A stretch of DNA of 64,000 nucleotides. It comes from Acidobacteriota bacterium (GTDB lineage: Bacteria > Acidobacteriota > Holophagae > Holophagales > Holophagaceae). Numbering within the stretch: position 1 is the stretch's first letter; each line of letters starts with the position of its first letter. The stretch is from the NCBI GenBank assembly GCA_021794095.1, contig JAJYRN010000005.1, positions 124,001 to 188,000 of the forward strand, given 5' to 3'. Of the stretch, positions 1 through 8,055 are shown one piece after another. The notes under the pieces are model-generated. The model was not told the DNA's origin, did not search any database, and worked only from the letters and a program-made list of their open reading frames with translations. The translations under genes were made by a program, and so were the position numbers.

Positions 1-1144
1 GGAGGATGTGGTCCACCCGCTCGGGGATGGCGTCGTAACCGTTGAGTTCCAGCCAATAGACCACGTTGCTGTGACCCGCCATGGGGCCGATCTCGATCTC
101 CTGACGGCGGCCGACCAGGGCGGCGGGGACGCCGGAATAGACCGCATCCGCCAGCTCGACATCCCCCCGGTGGAGGGCCTTGACGATGGCCGCGGCATGC
201 ACGCCGGTGCCCGTGCGGAAGGCATCCCGGCCGAGGACCGGATAGTTGGCGGGAATCTGGATGCCGCACAGCTCCCCCACCCGCTGGGTCAGGGCGGGCA
301 GGGAGGTCAAGTCGCCCTTTGGATGCCCCATCAGGTGGAGGTTCACCATGAGCTGGTCCAGGGCCACGTTGCCGCAGCGTTCACCGATCCCCAGCAGGGT
401 GCCGTGGAGGCGATCGGCTCCGGCCTCGAAGGCCGCAAGGGCGTTCGCCACGCCCAGGCCCCGGTCGTTGTGGCCATGCCAGTCCAGGCGCACGGGGCGG
501 TCCCGGATGACCTCCTCCCGGATGAAACGCACCAGGCGCCGCACCCCCTCCGGTGTGGCGTGGCCGCAGGTGTCCGACAGGCAGAGGGACTCGGCGCCTT
601 CATCAAGGGCCGCCTGGTAGATGGCCTTCAGCACCTCGGGCCGGGCTCGGGTGCTGTCCTCCGTCACCATCATGACGGGCACCTGGTGGCGGTGGCAGAA
701 GGCCACAGCACGACGGGCGGTGGTGACGAGGAAGGCCAGATCCCAGCCCTCCACGTCCATGCGGACCGGGCTGGAGCCGAGGAAGGCGCCGGCCTCCAGG
801 GGGAAGCCCACCCGCTGCTGGATCTCGGCCACCTGGGTCAGATCCGCCTCCAGGGTCCGGACGGCGGCATTGGGGGCCAGGGGCAGGCGGTGGTCCCGGA
901 TCTCGACCAGGAGGGCCTTCACTGCGGCCAGGGCCTTGGGGCCGGCGCCGGGCATGCCGAGTCCCACCGCATCCACGCCCAGGCGGGACAGACGGTGGAG
1001 GAGATCCCGTTTTGCAGGGATGTCGGGATCCCGCACAGAAGGGCTCTGGAGGCCATCCCGCAACGTCTCGTCATTGAGCTGGGGCATCCGCGAGCCGTCG
1101 GGTGCGGGGCCATTCCAGTCGTGGATCAGGTCTTCCAGGGTCAT
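1..1144 (-). CDS. LeuA-family (2-isopropylmalate/homocitrate synthase-like) protein, 3' end cut by window
   Basis: Start codon and about 381 codons are present; the C-terminus lies beyond the left edge. The reading begins MTLEDLIHDW. An N-terminal NDETLRDGLQSP matches the TLRDG motif of the HMG-CoA lyase/isopropylmalate synthase TIM barrel. Further on are DWHGHNDRGLGVANAL (the HxH metal-binding strand) and GIGERCGNVALDQL, the usual GIGERxGN signature. The family condenses an acyl-CoA with a 2-oxo acid or performs the reverse lyase reaction; the exact substrate cannot be read from the sequence. It starts 13 bp after the stop of the Ppx/GppA gene on the same strand, so the two are probably co-transcribed. 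A generic family call is safe; true LeuA, citramalate synthase or a lyase remain possible. Confidence 0.85.
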   Translation of the reverse strand, partial: MTLEDLIHDWNGPAPDGSRMPQLNDETLRDGLQSPSVRDPDIPAKRDLLHRLSRLGVDAVGLGMPGAGPKALAAVKALLVEIRDHRLPLAPNAAVRTLEADLTQVAEIQQRVGFPLEAGAFLGSSPVRMDVEGWDLAFLVTTARRAVAFCHRHQVPVMMVTEDSTRARPEVLKAIYQAALDEGAESLCLSDTCGHATPEGVRRLVRFIREEVIRDRPVRLDWHGHNDRGLGVANALAAFEAGADRLHGTLLGIGERCGNVALDQLMVNLHLMGHPKGDLTSLPALTQRVGELCGIQIPANYPVLGRDAFRTGTGVHAAAIVKALHRGDVELADAVYSGVPAALVGRRQEIEIGPMAGHSNVVYWLELNGYDAIPERVDHIL

Positions 1145-1157
1145 CGCAGGTCTCAGG

Positions 1158-2648
1158 CTAGGCGATCTCGATCCGTCGGTCCAGGAGGCTCCCCAGCAGC
1201 GCGGACCGCTCCCGGAAGGCCTCGATTTCGGGTTCCACGTCCCCAGAGTTCTCGAGCCTTATGGTCAGGCTTTCCTCGTCCAGTTCAACCGAAATGGAGT
1301 GGACAGCCTGGCGCCGCCGCCGATCAAGGGCATCCGCAGCCCGGAGGATGGCCGCCAGCTTCCGGACCCGCTCGCGGTGCCAGGGGGCGAGGGCACGGAA
1401 GGCTTCGTGCCGGGTGGGATCCGGTGCCTTGCCCCGGTGGTAGCGGACCACCTGGGCGAGCAGTTCCACTTCTTCGGGCCAGAAGCCGGGCAGGCTGGCA
1501 TTCCGGACCAGGTATTCACCGTGCTTGTGGTGGCCCCGCTCGGAGATGGAATGGCCGATGTCATGCAGGCGGGCCGCGAATTCCAGCCATTGGCGTTCGG
1601 TATCTCCCAGCTCGAAGGTGGGCTGGAGGGCCCGGAAGATCTGGTCGCTGAAGGCCATGACTTGGCGGCTGTGGCCCGGATCCGGGTCCAGCCGGTCGGC
1701 GAACTGGGCGATGGAGGCCCGCCGGCGATCCGCCAGGGGCGGGATGGCTGCGCCGCCATGCTTGAGGGCCTCCCAGACCATGCCTTCCCGCAGGCCCACG
1801 GGCAGATGTCGGAAGCGTGGCGCCTCCAGCCACTCGAGCAGGGAGAGGGCCCAGATGGCGCCCACATGCAGGGCTTCGGCCCGCCGGGGATCCACTCCCA
1901 GGCGCGCGACGCGGCCCTGGGCATCGGTCCGCCACAACTTCAAGGCGAAGGCGCGGAGCTGGGCCCGGTCGCAGGCAAAGGTGCCGCCGGAACCCCGGGC
2001 GAGGTCCTCAAGGGTGCCAGAGGTACCGAGCATCAGCGTGGATGCGGGAAGCTCCTTCGGCAGGTGCTTCCGGGTTTTTCTAAGGATCTTCCGGATGGTT
2101 TTCCGCAGACGATTGAGATCCTGGGCGGTGGGCGGATCGGCGGTGGCCACCACGTCCGCCAGGCGCTGAAGGCCCCAGGGGATGGAGACACTCGCCTCCA
2201 CTCGGCCGCTGTGGACCCAGGTCAGTTCGGTGCTGCCGCCACCGATGTCCACGAGAGTCACCGGTTCCTGGGGGAAGGGGATGGCATGGGAGACCGCCTG
2301 GTGGATGAGGCGGGCCTCCTCCTCCCCGGAGATCACCTGGATGGGGATTCCCAGATTTTCCGCTTCGAGGAGGAAAGCCTGGGCGTTCCGGGCATTGCGC
2401 AGGGCAGCGGTGCCGCAGGCCATGACCGTATCGCAGGCGAAGCCCCGGATGACTTTCGCCATCTGGGCCAGGGCGTCGAGGCCGGCCCGGAAGGCTTCGG
2501 GGCTGATCTCGCCGGATTTCGCTTCGCCGCGTGCCAGGCGGACCATGACCTTTTCCCGGGCCAGCACCCGCTGTCCACCCAGGGGGTCAGCCTCCACCAC
2601 CACCATGTGGATGGAATTGGAACCGACGTCCACCGCCGCGATGCGCAT
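1158..2648 (-). CDS. ppx: Ppx/GppA phosphatase with C-terminal HD domain
   Basis: About 496 aa. The N-terminus MRIAAVDVGSNSIHMVVVEA is the phosphate-1 loop of the sugar kinase/Hsp70-like Ppx/GppA fold, and VDIGGGSTELTW is the second nucleotide-binding loop. The C-terminal half holds an HD-type metal site (AARLHDIGHSIS followed by HHKHGEYLV). Family members hydrolyse inorganic polyphosphate and/or pppGpp in the cytoplasm, linking phosphate storage to the stringent response. The start at 2648 places the conserved AVDVGSNS at the very N-terminus; an in-frame ATG eight codons upstream (2672) is possible, and neither has a strong Shine-Dalgarno. The SCP2-like gene diverges upstream; the LeuA-family gene follows 13 bp downstream. 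Whether polyP or pppGpp is preferred cannot be decided from sequence. Confidence 0.9.
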   Translation of the reverse strand: MRIAAVDVGSNSIHMVVVEADPLGGQRVLAREKVMVRLARGEAKSGEISPEAFRAGLDALAQMAKVIRGFACDTVMACGTAALRNARNAQAFLLEAENLGIPIQVISGEEEARLIHQAVSHAIPFPQEPVTLVDIGGGSTELTWVHSGRVEASVSIPWGLQRLADVVATADPPTAQDLNRLRKTIRKILRKTRKHLPKELPASTLMLGTSGTLEDLARGSGGTFACDRAQLRAFALKLWRTDAQGRVARLGVDPRRAEALHVGAIWALSLLEWLEAPRFRHLPVGLREGMVWEALKHGGAAIPPLADRRRASIAQFADRLDPDPGHSRQVMAFSDQIFRALQPTFELGDTERQWLEFAARLHDIGHSISERGHHKHGEYLVRNASLPGFWPEEVELLAQVVRYHRGKAPDPTRHEAFRALAPWHRERVRKLAAILRAADALDRRRRQAVHSISVELDEESLTIRLENSGDVEPEIEAFRERSALLGSLLDRRIEIA

Positions 2649-2736
2649 AGGGGATTGTAGCCTCTGACTCATGGTAGCCGTTGCGCCCAGGCGGGAGCCC
2701 CGGCCATGCTCGTTTCCATCACTTCGAGGTGGATCC

Positions 2737-3948
2737 ATGGCCCTGACGGTAGACGGCATCTTTTCGAGCATGCCTGAGCTCTTTCTCCCGGAGAAAGCCC
2801 AGGGACTCACGGTCTCGGTGTACTACCAGGTCACGGGCGAGGGCGGTGGCGACTACACCTGCCTGATCGAGAAGGGCGCCTTTTCGCTGAAGCGTGAGCC
2901 CAAGGCGGACGCCACGTCCACGGTGGTGATCGCCGCCGAGGACTGGATCGCCCTCAACGAAGGCAAGCTCGATCCCATGCAGGCTTTCATGACCGGGAAG
3001 CTCAAGGGTGCGGGCGACCTCGGCCTGCTTCAGAAGTTCCCGAAGTTCTTCAAGAAGCCGCAGGTCCAGGCCGGCCCCCTGAAGCCGTTGAAGGATCTGG
3101 TGCCGGCGCGGCTCGCCTTGGCCGGCGGCGGAATCAAGGTGACGGTGGGCGCCGCCAGCTTCGGCGAGGGGGCTGAACTGGCCGGGGAAGAGGCCGCCGT
3201 CAGGGCCCTGGTCTGCGGCCTGTCCGATCCCGGGCCGGCCCTGCTGGGGGGGCAGGTTTCTTTTGCTGGGGACATGGCGGTGCTCCGGAAGGCCTGGAAG
3301 TCCTGGTCGGCGGAACCGGAAATCACCTTCCCGGATACCCCGGGCGGCAAGGCTCTGGCGACTCTGCGCAAGCGCTACACCGGTGGGGCGGCGGGCTCCA
3401 TGGTCCTGAAGGTGGATGGCATCGGCTACCGGCTGGATTTCAGTCCCGAAGGACTCGCCATTCGCCCTGGAGAAGCCGACGGCGATGCGCTGACCATCTC
3501 CGATGCCGATTTCGCGGCCCTCAACGCCGGCAAGCTCAACCTGGTGGCGGCGCTGCTGGGCGGCCAGATCTCCGTGAAGGGCGATGTGAGCCGCGTGGCG
3601 GCCTACAGCGCCTTCTTCCAGGCTGCGCTGAATCCAGCCCAGGCCCTGCTGGAATCCATGCCCGAGCGTTTCCTGCCCGAAAAGGCTGGCGACCTCGAAG
3701 CCGCTGTGGGCTACGACCTGGAGGATCTGGGCTATACGCTGCTGATCCGCAACGGCGCGTGCCTGGTCTTCCCCCGCCTGCTGAAGCCCTGCGACACCGT
3801 GCTGAAGGCGAAGCCCGAGGCCTTCGTGGCCATGAGTACCGGTAAACTGAATGCCCAGGAGGCCTTCATGTCCGGGCAGATCCAGATCGAGGGTGATCCC
3901 CTGCTCATGCAGAAGATCGCCAAGAGCTTCAGGCGCCCCGACGCCTGA
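2737..3948 (+). CDS. Protein of tandem SCP2 sterol-carrier-like units
   Basis: 403 aa starting MALTVDGIF, chosen because a GAGGTGG ribosome-binding site lies just before this ATG; a longer upstream reading is unlikely. It is a string of SCP2-like modules: unit 1 (about residues 8-105) has MPELFLPEKAQGL, ALNEGKLDPMQAFMTGKLK and a terminal KF; unit 3 (about 215-310) has ALNAGKLNLVAALLGGQI; unit 4 (about 310-403) has MPERFLPEKAGDL and AMSTGKLNAQEAFMSGQI. The stretch at about 115-205 keeps only the GGQVSFAGD end and looks like a decayed unit. SCP2 domains bind lipids or acyl-CoA in a hydrophobic cavity. There is no signal peptide or membrane segment, so it is probably cytoplasmic. Ligand unknown. 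Confidence 0.8.
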   Translation: MALTVDGIFSSMPELFLPEKAQGLTVSVYYQVTGEGGGDYTCLIEKGAFSLKREPKADATSTVVIAAEDWIALNEGKLDPMQAFMTGKLKGAGDLGLLQKFPKFFKKPQVQAGPLKPLKDLVPARLALAGGGIKVTVGAASFGEGAELAGEEAAVRALVCGLSDPGPALLGGQVSFAGDMAVLRKAWKSWSAEPEITFPDTPGGKALATLRKRYTGGAAGSMVLKVDGIGYRLDFSPEGLAIRPGEADGDALTISDADFAALNAGKLNLVAALLGGQISVKGDVSRVAAYSAFFQAALNPAQALLESMPERFLPEKAGDLEAAVGYDLEDLGYTLLIRNGACLVFPRLLKPCDTVLKAKPEAFVAMSTGKLNAQEAFMSGQIQIEGDPLLMQKIAKSFRRPDA

Positions 3949-4002
3949 TCCCCTGCATGGTCGCTGTCTGTGCCCAGCCCCGGCGAAAGGAGACATCGCC
4001 CT

Positions 4003-4040
4003 CGAAGGCTCCGGCCCGGGAAACCCGGCCGGAGCCTTCG
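4003..4040. terminator. Hairpin between convergent genes
   Basis: A 17-bp inverted repeat (CGAAGGCTCCGGCC...GGCCGGAGCCTTCG) closes on an AAA loop, with one bulged C in the left arm. It lies between the 3' ends of the convergent SCP2-like gene and the LytTR regulator. No T-run follows on either strand, so it may act as an mRNA 3'-end hairpin or Rho-assisted terminator. Confidence 0.55.
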
Positions 4041-4166
4041 ATAGCTGCGGAGCAGGCCTCTGCGGTTGGGTGCGCCAGGCCCGCCGCTCCGCGGGGTGTC
4101 CCAGGCTGCATCCACCGCTGTGGCCAATGCGAGGAACACCCCTGCCGGCTTACGGGCCAGGTCTGA

Positions 4167-4907
4167 TCACGCCTCTTCCCATAGCTCCCGCAGGCGCTGG
4201 TAGCCCGCGCGGCTGACGGGCAGGCGGGTGCCATCCCGCAGGATGGCTTCCCGGTGTTCCTTGCCGTCCTGTTCCACCTTGGCGAGGCGGTCCAGGTTCA
4301 GGATGAAGCTGCGGTGCACCCGGATGAACCGGGCCGGATCCAACTGGGCCTCCAGGCTGGCCAGGGTCTGCTGCTTGAGGAGGTTCTTGCCTTCGGTGCG
4401 CAGCAGCACATAGTCATCCTGGGCCTGCACCCAATCCAGCCGATCGAGGGGGACCACCGTGACCTTGGGCCCGTCCTTCACCACGATCCGTTCCAGGGGA
4501 CGCCCCTGGCGGTTCTCCGCCGCCAGCTGCGCGGCGGCTGGACGGCTTCCCCGCAGGGCGCGGGCTTTGGCCAGGGCTGCCTCGAAGCGCTCCTTCGAAA
4601 AGGGTTTCAGCAGGTAGTCCACGGCCTGGGCTTCGAAGGCGCGCAGGGCATGCTGGTCGTAGGCGGTGACGAAGACCACGGCGGGCCGCCGGCCATCGCT
4701 TTCCAGAAGCTCCAGCACCTCAAAGCCATCCAGTTTGGGCATCTGGATATCCAGGAACACCAGATCCGGCTGGTGCTGGGCGGCCGCTTTCACGGCCTCG
4801 AAGCCGTTGGCGCATTCCGCGATGATCTCGATGTCCGCGTGAACCGCCAGATGCTCGCGCACGATCGCACGGGCGAGATCCTCGTCATCCACGATGAGGG
4901 CTTTCAT
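4167..4907 (-). CDS. LytTR-family response regulator
   Basis: 246 aa. The start MKALIVDDEDLARAIV is chosen because its ATG overlaps the kinase stop as ATGA. The receiver domain occupies about residues 1-120 with the acidic pair VDDED, phospho-acceptor Asp in LVFLDIQMPKLDG, Thr in VFVTAYDQ and Lys in LLKPF. The C-terminal 100 residues form a LytTR DNA-binding domain (KVTVVPLDRLDWVQAQDDY, RTEGKNLLKQQTL, FIRVHRSFILNLDRL). Such regulators bind promoter direct repeats after phosphorylation by a LytS-type kinase, here the adjacent gene. It is the last gene of a five-gene overlapping cluster with LiaF/DUF5668 membrane proteins, which suggests a cell-envelope signal. Targets are not evident. Confidence 0.95.
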   Translation of the reverse strand: MKALIVDDEDLARAIVREHLAVHADIEIIAECANGFEAVKAAAQHQPDLVFLDIQMPKLDGFEVLELLESDGRRPAVVFVTAYDQHALRAFEAQAVDYLLKPFSKERFEAALAKARALRGSRPAAAQLAAENRQGRPLERIVVKDGPKVTVVPLDRLDWVQAQDDYVLLRTEGKNLLKQQTLASLEAQLDPARFIRVHRSFILNLDRLAKVEQDGKEHREAILRDGTRLPVSRAGYQRLRELWEEA

Positions 4908-5962
4908 GGGGTCTCCACAGGGAAACAAAGGTCCACGCGGTACAGGCCTTCGCGGATTCCGGCCTCGACCCAGGCCAGGGTTCCGAAGCGCCCTTGCAGC
5001 CGCTGCTTCACCTGGCGAAGGCCCATGCCCAGGCCCTGGGGTTCCGGGGCGTCGGGATCCACGGGGTTCTCCACCCGGAGCTCGACGCGCCCGGCGGTCA
5101 GGGCGGCCCGCAGGCGGATGGTGCCCCCTTCGGGAAGCTGAGCGATGCCGTGCTTGATGGCGTTTTCCACGAGGGGCTGAAGCAGCAGGGCCGGCACATC
5201 CGCCCGCTCGGCCTCAGGAGAGATCTCCCAATGGACCGACAGCCGGACGCCAAAACGGATCTGCTCAATGGCGAGGTAGTTCCGGAGCAGATCCAGTTCC
5301 TCGGCCAGCCGCACCGACGTGTGCTCTCCCAGTTTCAGGCTCTTGCGGAGGAAGTCGGAGAGGAGCACGCACATCTCGCGGGCTCGCGCGGGATCCTGAG
5401 TGGTGAGGGCGCTGATGGAATTGAGGCTGTTGAAGAGGAAATGGGGGTTCAGCTGGGCCCGAAGGGCCTTCAGTTCCGCATCTCGCGCCAGGACGCGGAG
5501 TTCCTGCTCCACCCGCTCCGCCTCGCGGGAACGCTCCATGGCCGCCAGCAGGTAGTGCAGGGTGAGCACCGCCAGGTAGAGCAGGATGCCCAGTCCAGCC
5601 AGAACCGGCATGGCCGGTGTGATCCGGACGGGGAGCTGGTGGAGCCCCGGCAGGCCCTGGAGTGTCCAGGCGAGGAGGCGGGCGAAGCCCGTCCAGAGGC
5701 CGCCCATGAGCACGGCCGCGATGATCCAGGCCGGGGCGTGGGCGCCCACGCCCCGCGAGGGATCCAGGGGCAGGGCGCGGCACAGGTACCAGGCCGTGGG
5801 AAACAGGAAGGCTCCGAACAGTCCCAGCCCCAGGGCCAACACCAGGGCTTCCGGCCAGGTCCAGCCCTGAAGGGTTCCCAGTGCCGCCAGCAACCCCACG
5901 ATCGGAGCCCACCCCAGCAGGTAGGCCCCCAGGCGGGCGCGGCTGGCGAAAAGGGGATGCAT
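4904..5962 (-). CDS. LytS/YpdA-type sensor histidine kinase
   Basis: 352 aa. Four to five hydrophobic segments fill the first 140 residues, followed by a short coiled coil (SREAERVEQELRVLARDAE). The His_kinase domain contains LNPHFLFNSLNSISAL with the phospho-accepting His, then an HATPase_c domain with LLQPLVENAIKHG (N box) and LGMGLRQVKQRL (G box). This architecture phosphorylates LytTR regulators. Its stop overlaps the regulator start by 4 bp and its ATG shares a base with the upstream stop (TGATG), so translation is coupled on both sides. No extracellular ligand-binding domain is visible, so the signal is probably sensed in the membrane or through the neighbouring membrane proteins. Confidence 0.93.
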   Translation of the reverse strand: MHPLFASRARLGAYLLGWAPIVGLLAALGTLQGWTWPEALVLALGLGLFGAFLFPTAWYLCRALPLDPSRGVGAHAPAWIIAAVLMGGLWTGFARLLAWTLQGLPGLHQLPVRITPAMPVLAGLGILLYLAVLTLHYLLAAMERSREAERVEQELRVLARDAELKALRAQLNPHFLFNSLNSISALTTQDPARAREMCVLLSDFLRKSLKLGEHTSVRLAEELDLLRNYLAIEQIRFGVRLSVHWEISPEAERADVPALLLQPLVENAIKHGIAQLPEGGTIRLRAALTAGRVELRVENPVDPDAPEPQGLGMGLRQVKQRLQGRFGTLAWVEAGIREGLYRVDLCFPVETP

Positions 5963-6669
5963 CAGGATTTGACCTCGACGCCACCGAAGAGGGTAAGGCC
6001 GGTGAGAACCAGGCGTGGACGGTCATTCTGGACAGCACCTCCGTGGTAGGTGCTGTCCCCCACGCCGCCCATGATGGAGGTCGCCCGATTGGCGATTTCC
6101 CACCCTTCGGGGACACGGATCTCGCCCCCTCCGAACAGCACGAAGACATCCACCCGGGCTTGGGGCTCGGCGAGAGCGGCATGACGGAGATCCACCTCGA
6201 ATCCTCCGAAGATGGCCGTGAGTTCGCCGCCCCGGAGGGCCTGGGTGAGTACCCGGCGCTTGAAACTGCCGAAGATGGCCGTGCCCTGAAGAAAATCATC
6301 GGACTTTTCCAGTTCGGGCGGCACGCCCCGCGACTGTTTCAGGGCCTTCACCACCAACAGGATGCCAAGGGCCACGATAAGCAGGGGCCCCACGGCATCG
6401 GTCAAATGGAGGTGGCTGAAGTTGGCCAGGAGGATGAAGGCGCCCACGAAGATGAGCACCCAGGCCCCGGTTCCGTCGGAAGCTTCCTGCCGGAGTTTGG
6501 CTACGCCCAGGGCGACCAGGATCAGGGGCCAGAGGCGGAAGATGACGTGGGCTTCCACCAAACCCAGGTTGTCCAGGGTCAGCACCAGGCCCATCACGAT
6601 GATGCCGACACCCAGGACCAGCTTGGGGCTGAAGGGACTGGGAGGTTTGGGATCAGGGTAGGGGGTCAT
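5962..6669 (-). CDS. LiaF-like membrane protein (DUF5668 TM region plus LiaF C-terminal domain)
   Basis: About 235 aa starting MTPYPDPKPPSPFSPK. Two pairs of membrane helices (KLVLGVGIIVMGLVLTLDNL, IFRLWPLILVALGVAKL, then WVLIFVGAFILLANF and VGPLLIVALGILLVVKAL) resemble the LiaI/LiaF-like TM region. The soluble C-terminal half, with GTAIFGSFKRRV, GGELTAIFGGFEVDLR and VFVLFGGGEIRVP, has the repeated beta-strand pattern of the LiaF/DUF2154 domain. In Firmicutes LiaF modulates the LiaRS envelope-stress system; the linked LytS-type kinase suggests an analogous role here (inference). The gene overlaps its upstream neighbour by 17 bp and shares one base with the kinase start. Confidence 0.85.
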   Translation of the reverse strand: MTPYPDPKPPSPFSPKLVLGVGIIVMGLVLTLDNLGLVEAHVIFRLWPLILVALGVAKLRQEASDGTGAWVLIFVGAFILLANFSHLHLTDAVGPLLIVALGILLVVKALKQSRGVPPELEKSDDFLQGTAIFGSFKRRVLTQALRGGELTAIFGGFEVDLRHAALAEPQARVDVFVLFGGGEIRVPEGWEIANRATSIMGGVGDSTYHGGAVQNDRPRLVLTGLTLFGGVEVKS

Positions 6670-7150
6670 GGCGATCTCGCGGCAGAGCGTTTCCAGGATC
6701 ACAGGAATCAGGCGTGTTGATCGAACTTGGCCTGATCACCCCATGGGAATCCTGAGGGGGAGGCAGAACGGCCTGAAGGTGCGGGCTGTCCCCATCGTTC
6801 GAGTCAAAGGGTTCCGGGGGAGCCGAGGAGACGGACCGCAAGGCGATGACGAGGCCGCACCAGACCAGGAACAGCGGCCACCAGCGGTCAAGCAGGTCCT
6901 CCCGGCCCAGTTGGGCGAGGGCGCCTGCGAGGGCCACACCCAGCCAGATGTGTCCCCCAAGGTGGGCCCAGCCGCGCTGGCGGAGTCGGGCCAAGCCGAA
7001 GGCGGCAGGGACCAGGGGCCAGAAGGAAAGCGCGCGCCAGGCGCCGGGCCAGCCCAACTGGTCCAGGGTGAGGAGGAGGCCCAGGCCGATGAGGGCCAGT
7101 CCGAGGACGAGCTTCGGCGTGAATCGGGGATCGCGCGGCTCTGCAATCAT
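6653..7150 (-). CDS. DUF5668-type small membrane protein
   Basis: 165 aa starting MIAEPRDPRFTPKLVLGLAL; the ATG overlaps the stop of the upstream 37-aa gene as ATGA. The opening (PRFTPKLVLGLALIGLGLLL, then TLDQLGW and WPLVPAAFGLARLR) closely parallels that of the next gene, so the two look like a duplication in which this copy lost the LiaF C-terminal domain and carries a polar tail rich in Ser, Pro and Asp. Four hydrophobic segments are visible. Its function is unknown; it probably acts with the adjoining LytS/LytTR pair. Confidence 0.75.
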   Translation of the reverse strand: MIAEPRDPRFTPKLVLGLALIGLGLLLTLDQLGWPGAWRALSFWPLVPAAFGLARLRQRGWAHLGGHIWLGVALAGALAQLGREDLLDRWWPLFLVWCGLVIALRSVSSAPPEPFDSNDGDSPHLQAVLPPPQDSHGVIRPSSINTPDSCDPGNALPRDRHDPLP

Positions 7151-7260
7151 GACTTGCCCTCCTTGGGACGGCCCCCCAGGGGGAGCATGAGTCCGAGGAA
7201 GGGAAACCCCAGCGCCACCCACAACCAGGGGTTTTCGAAGATCCAAGCTGCGCTTCCCAT
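7147..7260 (-). CDS. 37-aa single-span membrane peptide
   Basis: Reads MGSAAWIFENPWLWVALGF and on to a GGRPKEGKS tail, with one hydrophobic span in the middle. A GGAGGAGG ribosome-binding site sits 4-5 nt before the ATG, and the stop overlaps the next gene start by 4 bp (ATGA), both good evidence that it is a real gene despite its length. It is the first gene of the membrane-protein/LytS/LytTR cluster, so it may be a regulatory subunit of the sensing complex (inference). Confidence 0.7.
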   Translation of the reverse strand: MGSAAWIFENPWLWVALGFPFLGLMLPLGGRPKEGKS

Positions 7261-7273
7261 GGCCTCCTCCCGT

Positions 7274-7295
7274 CTGCACCAAGCTACGGGTGCAG
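7274..7295. repeat. Inverted repeat upstream of the membrane-protein/LytTR cluster
   Basis: CTGCACC and GGTGCAG form a perfect 7-bp dyad around an 8-nt spacer, in the 91-bp gap between the YigZ gene stop and the first gene of the cluster. It could be an operator for the cluster or a 3' hairpin of the YigZ transcript. The sequence alone does not decide. Confidence 0.35.
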
Positions 7296-7351
7296 TGGTG
7301 CGCGGGCGAGTGGGGATCGGCGAACGGCGGTGGCGGATCGGTGAGTGGACT

Positions 7352-7969
7352 TCAGGCTTCGGGTTCCCAGGCGATCCTGCCGCCCCGGCTGCGGTCCCGC
7401 CAGGCGGCATCCAAGGCCGGAACCAGGTCCGGAGGGCATTCGAACCGCAGGCTGGCCTCGCGCGCTTCGAACACCTGCTCCAGGATTCGGACCCCAGGGA
7501 AGGCGCCCAGGAGGGCAAACGGGAGGTGGGCCAGGGCCAGATCCACCCGGATGGTACCGAGGCGGACGATGCGGACCTCCTCCCATAGCCCCTGAGCCTG
7601 CGCGTCGGCAAGGGCTCCCTGGACGCCCTCGGTGTAGGCCCGCACCAAGCCGCCGGTGCCCAGTTTCGTGCCGCCGTACCAGCGGATGCAGACGGCCATG
7701 AGATCGGTGACTTCCGCGCCCTCCAGCACCGCGAGCATGGGGCGCCCCGCCGTCCCCGAAGGTTCGCCGTCATCATCGGATCCCGCCGAGGCCGCCGGAG
7801 CGCCCTCGCGCCAAGCGCTGCAGTGATGGGTGGCGTCGAACTCCCGCTTGCGCAGCGCCGACAACAGGGCAGCCCGGGCCTCCGCATCCGCAGCGGGATG
7901 CAGTTCCGTGAGGAAGACCGAAGCCTTCTCGCGGAACCGGTGGGTCGCGATGCCCGTCAAACGCCTCAT
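7352..7969 (-). CDS. YigZ/IMPACT-family protein
   Basis: About 205 aa from MRRLTGIATHRFREKASVFL, chosen because this aligns with the usual start of the UPF0029 N-terminal domain; an ATG at 8008 would add 13 residues. Family landmarks are ATHHCSAWR (AxHxxxA), DDDGEPSGTAGRPML (DDGEPxGTAG) and AVCIRWYGGTKLGTGGLVRAY (RYFGGxKLGxGGLxRAY), followed by a C-terminal DUF1949-like ferredoxin fold. The family is widely conserved and linked by homology to translation regulation, but its bacterial role is unsettled. It is transcribed away from the ClC gene, and its stop lies 91 bp before the next minus-strand cluster. Confidence 0.92.
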   Translation of the reverse strand: MRRLTGIATHRFREKASVFLTELHPAADAEARAALLSALRKREFDATHHCSAWREGAPAASAGSDDDGEPSGTAGRPMLAVLEGAEVTDLMAVCIRWYGGTKLGTGGLVRAYTEGVQGALADAQAQGLWEEVRIVRLGTIRVDLALAHLPFALLGAFPGVRILEQVFEAREASLRFECPPDLVPALDAAWRDRSRGGRIAWEPEA

Positions 7970-8055
7970 GGACCCAGCATGCAGGTCGGAGGGATTTCGA
8001 GCAATCATCCGAGCACCCGGGCACACACCCAACCTGAACCGGGTAACCTGATGGA

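Noticed and set aside
8-2660. Two very long plus-strand reading frames opposite the LeuA-family and Ppx genes
   Set aside because: Their translations are low-complexity Gly/Arg/Pro/Gln-rich antisense of well-conserved proteins, a common effect of high GC.
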